Source of the DNA: an uncultured Porphyromonadaceae bacterium
Lineage (GTDB): Bacteria; Bacteroidota; Bacteroidia; Bacteroidales; Muribaculaceae
Length of the DNA: 7,721 bases
Assembly (NCBI GenBank): GCA_938027385.1
Contig: CALJBF010000250.1
Location: 1 to 7,721, forward strand
Direction of reading: 5' to 3'
Positions 1 to 6,698 of the stretch are shown here, piece by piece (positions within the stretch are counted from its first letter, which is position 1; each line of letters begins with the position of its first letter). The notes beneath the pieces were generated by a model. That model ran no database searches, was not told where the DNA came from, and saw only the letters and a program-made list of their open reading frames with translations. Both the position numbers and the translations under genes were made by a program.

Positions 1-1360
1 CGCCGGCAGCCGCCGGTGACTCGGGCGAGGGACGGTAGTCGAAGATGTACTCGTTGCGGTCAACGTTCCACTCGGGATCTGAGTCCCAGATGCAGTTGAG
101 ATAGTTGTCGTCGTCGGTGCCCGCGGGTTTGAAGAGACAGCGGCGGAAGAATACCTGACAACCCACTATGTCGTTGTCGACGGCAGTCTGCTCGGGACCG
201 GTGAAATACCAGTGCGAGATTTCCTTGCCGTTGCCGTAGATTATGGTGTTCGAAATGTCGGCGGTGAGGAAGGGGTGCTCGGTATCTGGGTCGAATTCGC
301 CCCCTTTTCCGGTATGGTCAAGGTTGAGGGCAGGCATCGCGGCCGAAAAGAGATAATAGTTGGCGAGGGTGCACCGGTTTATGGTGTGGTTGCCGCCGTA
401 GAGGTAGAGCAGGCCGAACCCTGAGTCGGCAAGCTCACAGCCGATGGCGGTGACATCAGAGTTCGTTGCGCTGACGAGGTATTCCTTGGCGTTGCGCACC
501 ACACTGTTGTGCAGGTAAAGGGCAGGCTGACCGTCGGCAGAGGGCACGTTGTCGAGTACCAGACCGTAGGTGGAGTTGCGTATCGAGGCGTACGAGATGC
601 TGTTGGCGCACGATGTCGGCGCGAAGAGTATGCCACCCCACTGGCCCGACATGACCTCGTACGGTATCTGTGCCGCCACGAAACCTGAGCGGTCGCCGGT
701 CATGGTGACCGGATTGCCGGGCTCGCCTTCGACCCGTAACGAGCCGTAGACGACCATGCGTGCCGAATCATGGAAATAGAGGCGCGCCCCGGCGGGAATG
801 GTAAGGGTGGTACCCTCGTCGACTACAATCGAGTCCATGACCTGGTATGGCTTGGTGGCCGAAAGGGTCTCGGATGCGGCTATGCGGTAGTCGCCGGTGA
901 TGCGGGTGACGTCCTGGCCGCTGGCGCGGACGGGGATGCGCGAGGCCACGCCGTTTACAACGAATTCGATATTGGCGGTTACCTCGACAGGTGCGTCCTG
1001 GCCGTTCTCGGGGAGCGTGGCCTCGACGAATACGAATATCGAGTCTTTGGCGCGGATCTCTATGTCTGAGAAATCGCGGCCGGCCACGCCGTCGACGTTA
1101 AGGCGGAAATGGCCGTCGGGATCGTCTACGAACCGCACGGAGCTGATCATCATGCCCTTGTCATGGCGGTTATAGACCGTGAACCGCGATGTGGGTGACG
1201 GGCCGAGGGTGAACAGATCGCCCAGGTCAAGCTCTTCGAGCGAGAACGCCGGCTGATCGGATGGTGATGTGGAGATGCCATCCTCGATACACGAGGTGAG
1301 CATCCCCGAGGCACCGAACGCCGCGGCAAGCAGTATTATGAGTATGCGCAGTTGTTTCAT
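1..1360 (-). CDS. Lipoprotein with predicted right-handed parallel beta-helix (partial, C-terminus cut by window edge)
   Basis: An uninterrupted frame starts at ATG 1360-1358 and runs off the left edge after 453 codons. Residues 1-23 are a signal peptide: K2 and R5, a hydrophobic core, then the lipobox LTSC with the lipidated Cys at 24. The following IEDG puts acidic residues at +2 and +3, loosely like Bacteroidota surface-export signals. Residues about 40-150 are beta-rich and resemble an Ig-like/ASH module. From about 175 the pattern GTTLTIPAGARLYF then GSLRVEGEPGNPVTMTG is typical of beta-helix coils, with repeated short strands to about 440. The last visible stretch, DYRPSPESPAAAG, resembles the closing motif of choice-of-anchor Q beta-helix proteins, so probably little is missing. 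Likely anchored in the outer membrane and possibly surface exposed. Ligand or substrate is unknown. A 311-bp gap separates it from infB, so it probably has its own promoter. Confidence 0.85.
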   Translation of the reverse strand, partial: MKQLRILIILLAAAFGASGMLTSCIEDGISTSPSDQPAFSLEELDLGDLFTLGPSPTSRFTVYNRHDKGMMISSVRFVDDPDGHFRLNVDGVAGRDFSDIEIRAKDSIFVFVEATLPENGQDAPVEVTANIEFVVNGVASRIPVRASGQDVTRITGDYRIAASETLSATKPYQVMDSIVVDEGTTLTIPAGARLYFHDSARMVVYGSLRVEGEPGNPVTMTGDRSGFVAAQIPYEVMSGQWGGILFAPTSCANSISYASIRNSTYGLVLDNVPSADGQPALYLHNSVVRNAKEYLVSATNSDVTAIGCELADSGFGLLYLYGGNHTINRCTLANYYLFSAAMPALNLDHTGKGGEFDPDTEHPFLTADISNTIIYGNGKEISHWYFTGPEQTAVDNDIVGCQVFFRRCLFKPAGTDDDNYLNCIWDSDPEWNVDRNEYIFDYRPSPESPAAAG

Positions 1361-1565
1361 GAGTGTAATATGAGAGAGCGGGGGAAACGGCGCATGTGCG
1401 TGGCGCCAGCCGCCTGTATATTAACGGCAGAGCGGGGCAAATATTGCGCGCCGCAAGCCGGGGGCAGCGGCGCGGCCCCCGGCACGGAGCCGGGGCGCGC
1501 CGGGCCATGGCCGGCACCGGCGCAAAGCCGGCAGCAGGCTGGCGCGGAGCCCTCACTTCGTTCGG
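1361..1565 (-). other. GC-rich structured non-coding leader between infB and the lipoprotein gene
   Basis: No credible gene lies here. Most of it is very GC-rich and full of inverted repeats. GCCGGGGG (1457-1464) pairs perfectly with CCCCCGGC (1476-1483) around an 11-nt loop. CCCCGGC (1477-1483) can instead pair with GCCGGGG (1489-1495) around ACGGA, so the two stems exclude each other. GGCCATGGCC (1503-1512) is a perfect palindrome. On the minus strand, AATATTTG (1445-1438) is one base off the -7 consensus TAnnTTTG, but no -33 TTG lies at the right distance, so the lipoprotein promoter is not identified. The 15 bases before the lipoprotein ATG are A/T-rich without a Shine-Dalgarno sequence. 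Confidence 0.55.
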
Positions 1566-1639
1566 GCCACATAAGTCACATAAGCCACATAAGTTACAGG
1601 GTGTAATGTAACTTATGTGGCTTATGTGACTTATGTGGC
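1566..1639. repeat. Perfect 32-bp inverted repeat made of triplicated 9-mers; strong hairpin after infB
   Basis: The left arm (1566-1597) and right arm (1608-1639) are exact reverse complements over 32 bp, around a 10-nt loop (1598-1607). Each arm is itself three tandem 9-mers: CACATAAGT, CACATAAGC, CACATAAGT at 1568-1594 and their complements at 1611-1637. It starts 32 nt after the infB stop codon. On the minus strand, the direction of infB, no T-tract follows the stem (CCGAACG), whereas on the plus strand the stem is followed by TTTT (1640-1643). It may end or stabilise the infB transcript or block antisense transcription entering infB. A dispersed palindromic repeat is also possible. Structure is certain, function is inferred. 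Confidence 0.9.
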
Positions 1640-1671
1640 TTTTGAGAGGGCGGCCTGTCAGGCGCCGGGGG

Positions 1672-4665
1672 TCAGAGGGCGCGGGCAACTTCCACTTCCT
1701 CGAAACCCTCGATGAGGTCACCGACCTGGATGTCGTTGTAGCCCTGGATGGAGAGGCCGCACTCGAGACCGGCCACAACCTCTTTGGCGTCATCCTTGAA
1801 ACGCTTGAGAGAGCCGAGCTCGCCGGTGTAGCGCACGATACCGTCGCGGATAAGACGCACTTTGTTGGTGCGCTTGATCTTGCCCTCGCGAACGAGAGCG
1901 CCGGCAATGGTGCCGACTTTCGAGATCTTGTAGGTCTCGAGCACCTCGGCGGTACCGGTAATCTCCTCCTTGACCTCGGGGGCAAGCATACCGGCCATGG
2001 CGTCCTTGACCTCCTCGATGGCCTGGTAGATGACAGAATAGAGGCGAATCTCGACCCCCTCTCGCTCGGCCTCGCGGCGTGCGGCCTGCGAGGGACGCAC
2101 CTGGAAACCGATGATGATGGCATCGGATGCGGCAGCCAGCGTGACATCGCTCTCGGAAATCTCGCCGACAGCCTTGTGGAGCACGTTGACCTGCACCTCG
2201 GGGGTAGAGAGCTTGATGAGCGAATCGGAAAGGGCCTCGATAGAGCCGTCGACGTCGCCCTTGACGATGATGTTGAGTTCCTGAAACGAACCGAGTGCCT
2301 GACGGCGTGCGATATCGTCGAGCGTGAGGCGCTTTGAGGTGCGCAGGCCCAGCTCGCGCTGCAGCTGCTGACGCTTGGTGGCGATTTCGCGTGCCTCCTG
2401 CTCGCTGTCCATCACGGTGAATGTGTCACCGGCGGTGGGAGCGCCGTCGAGACCGAGAATCAGCGCCGGTTCGGCCGGACCGGCCTCCTTGATGCGCTGG
2501 TTGCGTTCGTTGAACATGGCCTTGATCTTGCCGAAGTGCGTGCCGGCGAGGATGATGTCGCCCTGACGGAGCGTACCGTTCTGCACGAGCACTGTGGCGA
2601 CGTAGCCGCGGCCCTTGTCGAGCGACGACTCGATGATCGAGCCGGTGGCGTTGCGGTTGGGGTTGGCCTTCAGCTCAAGCATCTCGGCCTCAAGAAGAAC
2701 TTTGTCAAGCAGATCCTCGACACCGATACCCTTCTTGGCCGAAATATCCTGGCTCTGGTACTTGCCGCCCCACTCCTCGACGAGGTAGTTCATTCCGGCA
2801 AGCTCCTCCTTGATCTTGTCGGGGTTGGCGGCAGGCTTGTCGATCTTGTTGATGGCGAACACGATGGGCACACCGGCGGCCGAGGCATGGTTGATGGCCT
2901 CGACGGTCTGGGGCATCACGTCGTCGTCGGCGGCGACAATGATGATACAGAGGTCGGTGACCTTGGCGCCGCGGGCACGCATGGCGGTGAAGGCTTCGTG
3001 ACCGGGGGTATCGAGGAACGTGATGTGACGGCCGTCGGCCAGTTTCACGTTATAGGCGCCGATATGCTGCGTGATACCGCCGGCCTCGCCTGCGATGACG
3101 TTGGCCTTGCGGATATAGTCGAGCAGAGAGGTCTTGCCGTGGTCGACGTGACCCATGACGGTGACGATAGGCGGACGAGGTTCGAGATCCTCTTCCGAGT
3201 CCTCGACCTGCGCGATGGCCTCGACAACCTCGGCCGACACGAACTCGGTCTTGAAACCGAATTCCTCGGCCACGATGTTGATGGTCTCGGCGTCGAGACG
3301 CTGGTTGATTGAAACCATAACGCCCAGGTTCATGCAGGTACCGATTACCTTGTTGATGGGCACATCCATCATCGAGGCAAGGTCGTTGGCGGTCACGAAC
3401 TCGGTGAGCTTGAGCACCTTCGACTCTGCGGCTTCTGCGGCGGCGGCCTCGCGTTCGCGCTCGGCGATAGCCTCGCGTTTCTCCTTGCGCCACTTCACGC
3501 CGCGTTTCTGCCCTTTATCTTTCGAGGTGAGGCGGGCGAGAACCTCCTTCACCTGTTTCTGTACATCTTCTTCGTTGACCTCGGTGTGGCCTGCCTGCGG
3601 ACGGTTGTTGCCGCGGTTACGGCCACCGCCGTTGCCGTTATTGTTGCCGCGGCCCTGGCCGTTGCGGTTATTGCCGCCACGGTTGTTGCCGCCGCCGTTG
3701 CCCCCCTGTTCGCGGGCGGTCTTCTCGATGTCGACTTTCTCTTTCGAGCCGATGCGCTTACGTTTCTGACGCTCGGCATTGTTGCCCCCCTGGCCCTGGC
3801 CCTCGCGGGCTTTGGCAAGGCGCTCGTTGCGGCGCTCCTCTTTGGTCTTTTTCTTGGGACGGGTGGTCTGGTTGATGGCCGAGAGGTCAATCTTGCCGAC
3901 AACGTTGATGGTGGGGCGGTCTTTGGGGATGCCGAGGGTGAACACCTCGGGTTCGGCCGACTTTGATTCGGGCGCCGTCGTCTCTTTTGCGGGCGCGGGT
4001 GCCGGAGCGGCCGCAGGCGCCGGTGTTTCCTTGACAGGCGCCGGTGCTGGTTTCTCGGCGCGGGGTGCCGGGGCCTGAGCGGGAGCCGCCGGTTTTGCCG
4101 GAGCGGCGGGAGCCTCAGCCTTGACCGGGGCGGCCGGAGCCGGTTTTGCCGGTTCAGGTTTCACGGCGGGCTGTTCGGCCGGCTGTTTCTCGGCCACAGG
4201 CGCCGGTGCCGGAGTTTCGGCCGGCTTTTCGGGTGCGGGTGCGGACTTTACCTCGGGTGCGGCGGCAGGGGCCGGAGCCGGCGCGGCCACGGGTGCAGGT
4301 GCGGGTGCAGGCGCCGGCTCGACAATCCTGGGTGACGTGGGGTTGCCCTTGCTGTCGAGCTCGATCTTGCCGAGAATCCTGGGCTTGTTTATTTCAGAGG
4401 TCAGTCTGATCTCCTCGGGTTCGGCCGGTTTGGCGGGACGGGCCTTCTCGCGCTGCTGCTGACGCTCGTTCGAGAACTTTTCAGATTTTGTCTTAAGGTC
4501 CTGGTCGCTTTTGAATTCCTTCACGAGGATATCGACGACGTCATCTTCAACGCGGGCGTTGGGGTTGTCGTCGACGGTGATGTCTTTTTTCCTGAGGAAC
4601 TCAACGGCCGTAGAGAGGGAAATATTGAGGTCCTTGGCTATTTTGCTTATTTTAGTTCTCGCCAT
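1672..4665 (-). CDS. infB: Translation initiation factor IF-2
   Basis: GTPase that brings fMet-tRNA to the 30S subunit and promotes 50S joining. The 997 residues make it longer than E. coli IF2 (890), because of the N-terminal extension. Residues 1-50 are an IF2N-like helical module. Residues 117-230 are a Pro/Ala-rich linker with scattered Lys/Glu, 270-315 are strongly basic, and 321-356 are almost only Gly, Asn and Arg. A second IF2N-like module lies at about 415-475. The G domain has G1 GHVDHGKT (505-512), the GGITQHIGA switch-I region (529-537), G3 DTPGH (552-556, with the GTPase His556), G4 NKID (606-609) and G5 SAKKG (642-646). Domains II-IV follow to the C-terminus. ATG at 4665-4663, stop TGA at 1674-1672. 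No Shine-Dalgarno is seen; ATAAAACCA lies 10 nt before the ATG, as at nusA. Last gene of the operon. Confidence 0.98.
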   Translation of the reverse strand: MARTKISKIAKDLNISLSTAVEFLRKKDITVDDNPNARVEDDVVDILVKEFKSDQDLKTKSEKFSNERQQQREKARPAKPAEPEEIRLTSEINKPRILGKIELDSKGNPTSPRIVEPAPAPAPAPVAAPAPAPAAAPEVKSAPAPEKPAETPAPAPVAEKQPAEQPAVKPEPAKPAPAAPVKAEAPAAPAKPAAPAQAPAPRAEKPAPAPVKETPAPAAAPAPAPAKETTAPESKSAEPEVFTLGIPKDRPTINVVGKIDLSAINQTTRPKKKTKEERRNERLAKAREGQGQGGNNAERQKRKRIGSKEKVDIEKTAREQGGNGGGNNRGGNNRNGQGRGNNNGNGGGRNRGNNRPQAGHTEVNEEDVQKQVKEVLARLTSKDKGQKRGVKWRKEKREAIAEREREAAAAEAAESKVLKLTEFVTANDLASMMDVPINKVIGTCMNLGVMVSINQRLDAETINIVAEEFGFKTEFVSAEVVEAIAQVEDSEEDLEPRPPIVTVMGHVDHGKTSLLDYIRKANVIAGEAGGITQHIGAYNVKLADGRHITFLDTPGHEAFTAMRARGAKVTDLCIIIVAADDDVMPQTVEAINHASAAGVPIVFAINKIDKPAANPDKIKEELAGMNYLVEEWGGKYQSQDISAKKGIGVEDLLDKVLLEAEMLELKANPNRNATGSIIESSLDKGRGYVATVLVQNGTLRQGDIILAGTHFGKIKAMFNERNQRIKEAGPAEPALILGLDGAPTAGDTFTVMDSEQEAREIATKRQQLQRELGLRTSKRLTLDDIARRQALGSFQELNIIVKGDVDGSIEALSDSLIKLSTPEVQVNVLHKAVGEISESDVTLAAASDAIIIGFQVRPSQAARREAEREGVEIRLYSVIYQAIEEVKDAMAGMLAPEVKEEITGTAEVLETYKISKVGTIAGALVREGKIKRTNKVRLIRDGIVRYTGELGSLKRFKDDAKEVVAGLECGLSIQGYNDIQVGDLIEGFEEVEVARAL

Positions 4666-4771
4666 GTAGATAATTTGGTTTTATAGAAGGTTTGGAGAGA
4701 GTCGCCGGAACAGCGCGGCGCGGTTCCGGCCGGGGCAACAGCCCGTTGTGCCGCCAGTGCGGGGAGTCCTG
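4666..4771 (-). other. nusA-infB spacer with hairpin and A/T-rich infB leader
   Basis: The 106-nt spacer is long for an operon in which rimP and nusA are only 30 nt apart. GCCGGAAC (4704-4711) and GTTCCGGC (4723-4730) form a perfect 8-bp stem with a GC-rich 11-nt loop. A smaller stem of CAAC/GTTG (4736-4739 with 4745-4748) lies just upstream in the transcript. No T-tract follows the larger stem on the minus strand, so it is not a standard terminator. The last 35 nt before infB are A/T-rich. No TAnnTTTG promoter element was found, so infB is probably transcribed from the rimP promoter. A processing site or a translation-modulating structure is possible. Confidence 0.6.
4676..4684 (-). promoter_or_regulatory. 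Leader motif ATAAAACCA before infB
   Basis: Second copy of the 9-mer found before nusA, again 10 nt upstream of the ATG. It lies at the A/T-rich end of an otherwise GC-rich spacer. The other genes here (rimP, channel, lipoprotein) lack it. Possible translation enhancer shared by the two large operon genes; this is an inference from position only. Confidence 0.45.
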
Positions 4772-6115
4772 TCAGGCAGGAGCCTCCGTCTCGGGCGACT
4801 CGGGTGCCGCAGGAGTTTCGGGTGCCGGAGCAGGGGCGGGTGCCGGGGCGGCGTCGGTATCGTCTTCGAACTCGGCTTTCAGAATCTCGAACACATTGTC
4901 GACGGTCTCCTCCTCGAGGTCGGCACGGCGTGCGATCTCGTCTTTGGGAGTATTGAGCACGGCCTTGGCGGTAACGAGGCCAATCTCCTTGAGAGCCTCG
5001 ATTACCCAGTCGTCGATCTCGTCCTTGAACTCATCGAGGTAGATATCCTCCTCGTAAGCCTCGTCATTGTCGCGGTAAACGTCGATGACATAGCCGGTGA
5101 GCATCGAGGCAAGCTTGATATTGAGGCCGCCCTTGCCGATTGCAAGCGAGACCTGGTCGGGCTTGAGGAACACCTCGGCTTTCTTCTCGTTCTCGTCAAG
5201 ACGGATAGACGACACCTTGGCGGGCGAGAGGGCGCGCTGTATGAAGAGCGACTGGTTGGCTGTGAATGGGATGACGTCGATGTTCTCGTTGCGGAGCTCG
5301 CGGACGATGCCGTGGATACGCGAACCTTTCACGCCGACGCATGCGCCGACGGGGTCGATGCGGTCATCGTAAGACTCGACGGCGATCTTGGCGCGCTCGC
5401 CCGGGATGCGGGCCACGGCGCGAATCGAGATGAGACCGTCGTGAATCTCGGGAACCTCAAGTTCGAAAAGGCGGCGCAGGAAGTTCTCGTTGGTGCGCGA
5501 TACGGTGATCTTGGGGTTGTTGTTATTGTTGTCGACGTTGGCGATGACGGCGCGGATGGTCTCGCCCTTGCGGAAAAAGTCGCCGGGGATAGCCTGGTTC
5601 TTAGGAAGGAGCAGCTCGTTCTTGTCATCGTCGAGCAGCAGGGTCTCGCGCGACCATGTCTGGTAGACCTCGCCGGTGACAAGCTCACCCTCGAGATCCT
5701 TGAATTTCTTGTAAACGGCCTCTTTCTGCAGTTCGAGAATCTTCGACTGCAGAGTCTGGCGCAGGGTAAGGATGGCGCGGCGGCCGAAGTCGGCGAAAAT
5801 GATTTCCTTGGTGTGCTCCTCGCCGATCTCCACCTCGGGGTCGTCATCGGCGCGTGCGTCGGTGAGCGCGATCTGGAGGTTGGGGTTCTCTACCTCGCCG
5901 TCGGGCACGACCTCGAGATTCTGGAAGATCTGCACGTCGCCCTTGTCGGGGTTCATGATGACGTCGAGATTCTCGTCGGTGCCAAACATCTTGGCGAGCA
6001 CGTTGCGGAACGATTCCTCGAGCACGCTTATCATTGTGGTCTTGTCGATGTTCTTGAGTTCCTTGAACTCGGCAAACCGCTCGACCATATTCGGAGTTTC
6101 CTCTTTCTTAGCCAT
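4772..6115 (-). CDS. nusA: Transcription termination/antitermination factor NusA
   Basis: RNA polymerase-associated factor that modulates pausing, intrinsic termination and antitermination. Length is 447 residues (E. coli 495). In order: N-terminal RNAP-binding domain 1-130 (with the DFGRRA segment at 109-114), S1 domain about 141-207, KH1 about 237-300 (DPVGACVGVKGSRI at 254-267), and KH2 about 305-360 (AIGKGGLNIKLA at 325-336). One helix-hairpin-helix/acidic-repeat-like unit covers about 366-415. Residues 416-447 form an acidic, Pro/Ala-rich low-complexity tail. E. coli has two C-terminal acidic repeats, so this C-terminus is shorter and ends differently. ATG at 6115-6113, stop TGA at 4774-4772. 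It starts 30 nt after the rimP stop, which supports co-transcription. The leader has ATAAAACCA 10 nt before the ATG and no Shine-Dalgarno. Confidence 0.98.
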   Translation of the reverse strand: MAKKEETPNMVERFAEFKELKNIDKTTMISVLEESFRNVLAKMFGTDENLDVIMNPDKGDVQIFQNLEVVPDGEVENPNLQIALTDARADDDPEVEIGEEHTKEIIFADFGRRAILTLRQTLQSKILELQKEAVYKKFKDLEGELVTGEVYQTWSRETLLLDDDKNELLLPKNQAIPGDFFRKGETIRAVIANVDNNNNNPKITVSRTNENFLRRLFELEVPEIHDGLISIRAVARIPGERAKIAVESYDDRIDPVGACVGVKGSRIHGIVRELRNENIDVIPFTANQSLFIQRALSPAKVSSIRLDENEKKAEVFLKPDQVSLAIGKGGLNIKLASMLTGYVIDVYRDNDEAYEEDIYLDEFKDEIDDWVIEALKEIGLVTAKAVLNTPKDEIARRADLEEETVDNVFEILKAEFEDDTDAAPAPAPAPAPETPAAPESPETEAPA

Positions 6116-6125
6116 TTGGTGTATA

Positions 6126-6134
6126 TGGTTTTAT
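6126..6134 (-). promoter_or_regulatory. Leader motif ATAAAACCA before nusA
   Basis: The minus strand reads ATAAAACCA followed by exactly 10 nt and the nusA ATG. The same 9-mer with the same 10-nt spacing precedes infB (4684-4676). Neither leader has a Shine-Dalgarno sequence. It may be an A-rich element that keeps the start region unpaired or binds a factor. Function is not known, and coincidence in A/T-rich leaders cannot be excluded. Confidence 0.45.
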
Positions 6135-6145
6135 GTAACGGCGGC

Positions 6146-6610
6146 TCAGAACTCGAGCAGCACGTTTGCTTTTTTTACAGAATCGAATGGAATGTCAATA
6201 TCCGTGTCGGTCATCACGGGGCGTTTCCGGCCCGGCTCCTTGACCTTCTGCGAGACGCGGAGCACGAAACCGCTGTCGGCAAGCGAGGCGAGCACACCCT
6301 TGAGCTTGCGCCCGTCGGTGGTGAGCACCTCGATTTTCCGGCCTACGTTCTTCTCGTACTGGCCGCGCACCTTGAAGGGGGCGGTAAGGCCGGCCGAGCC
6401 GACCTCAAGCTCGTAATCCTCGACGTCGCGGTCAAACTCCTGTTCAATACCGCGCGTGATGCGGACGCACGTGTCGATGTCGAGGCTGTGGGGCGAGTCG
6501 ATCTCGACGACAATACGGTTGTCGGGGCTTACGGTCACATCGACCAGAAATATGTCAGTACCCTCGCAGAGGCGCCCGACACATGCCTTGATGTCGTTTT
6601 TGTCAATCAT
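6146..6610 (-). CDS. rimP: Ribosome maturation factor RimP
   Basis: Assists late maturation of the 30S subunit. With the start at ATG 6610-6608 it has 154 residues, the usual family size. The N-terminal alpha/beta domain includes FLVDVTVSPDNRIVVEID (21-38) and the signature-like GSAGLTAPFK (71-80), equivalent to the SSPGLDRP region of proteobacterial RimP. The C-terminal domain is an SH3-like beta barrel, about 85-154, with the DGRKLKGVL turn (99-107). An in-frame ATG 30 nt upstream (6640) would add MCALSVISGT, but that ATG lies in a predicted leader stem-loop and the extra residues do not look like family sequence, so the start MIDKND is preferred. First gene of the rimP-nusA-infB operon, in the same order as many bacteria. 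Stop TGA at 6148-6146. Confidence 0.95.
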   Translation of the reverse strand: MIDKNDIKACVGRLCEGTDIFLVDVTVSPDNRIVVEIDSPHSLDIDTCVRITRGIEQEFDRDVEDYELEVGSAGLTAPFKVRGQYEKNVGRKIEVLTTDGRKLKGVLASLADSGFVLRVSQKVKEPGRKRPVMTDTDIDIPFDSVKKANVLLEF

Positions 6611-6628
6611 TGTTCCGGATATTACAGA

Positions 6629-6652
6629 GAGGGCGCACATGACTGTACCCTC
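6629..6652 (-). promoter_or_regulatory. Leader stem-loop enclosing the alternative rimP ATG
   Basis: In the minus-strand RNA, GAGGG (6652-6648) pairs with CCCUC (6633-6629). Inside it UACA pairs with UGUG, including one G-U pair and a two-base bulge, leaving a 4-nt loop. The ATG at 6640-6638 falls inside this stem, 30 nt ahead of the preferred rimP start. This makes the upstream ATG a poor start and leaves the region just before 6610 open. Weak but supported by base pairing. Confidence 0.4.
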
Positions 6653-6686
6653 ATAAAGAAATGGAGGAAGCCGTGTAGCTTCCTCC
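6652..6686 (-). terminator. Terminator-like hairpin between the channel gene and rimP
   Basis: On the minus strand, GGAGGAAGC (6686-6678), a 6-nt loop, and GCTTCCTCC (6671-6663) form a perfect 9-bp stem, followed by the T-rich ATTTCTTTAT (6662-6653). This has the shape of an intrinsic terminator for the channel gene, whose stop codon is 17 nt upstream. The predicted rimP promoter lies before it, so the hairpin would also be at the 5' end of the operon mRNA and could act as an attenuator or a 5' stabilising stem. The T-tract is interrupted by C and A, so termination may be partial. Confidence 0.65.
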
Positions 6687-6698
6687 GATAACTGAGTG

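Noticed and set aside
1438..1445. AATATTTG as the -7 box of the lipoprotein gene
   Set aside because: One mismatch to TAnnTTTG and no -33 TTG at 17-23 nt upstream; too weak to list as a promoter.
1566..1639. CRISPR-like or iteron array because of the repeated 9-mers
   Set aside because: The units are contiguous without spacers and are arranged as one inverted pair, which fits a hairpin, not a CRISPR array; nothing replication-related is nearby.
1227..2147. A 306-codon minus-strand frame crossing the infB end, the inverted repeat and the lipoprotein start
   Set aside because: It reads through the repeat as HISHISHIS and through two real genes out of frame; its Arg/Ser/Pro-rich sequence is not protein-like.
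1633..3312. Plus-strand open frames of 234 and 258 codons opposite infB (1633-2337 and 2536-3312)
   Set aside because: Same artefact of codon bias; they overlap the conserved GTPase and C-terminal domains of IF2 and show no recognisable domain.
4000..4330. Short-period GC repeats on the plus strand (GGTGCCGGAGC-like) as a tandem repeat element
   Set aside because: They are the coding of the Pro/Ala-rich IF2 linker, and codon-level degeneracy explains the pattern.
6611..6640. Upstream ATG extending rimP by 10 residues
   Set aside because: The added MCALSVISGT is unlike RimP N-termini and the ATG lies within a predicted leader stem.
4748..6691. A 647-codon open frame on the plus strand opposite nusA and rimP
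   Set aside because: It lies exactly antisense to two certain core genes and its composition (Leu/Val/Asp/Gly-rich, no motifs) is the mirror of their GC-biased codons. Long antisense frames are expected at this GC content.
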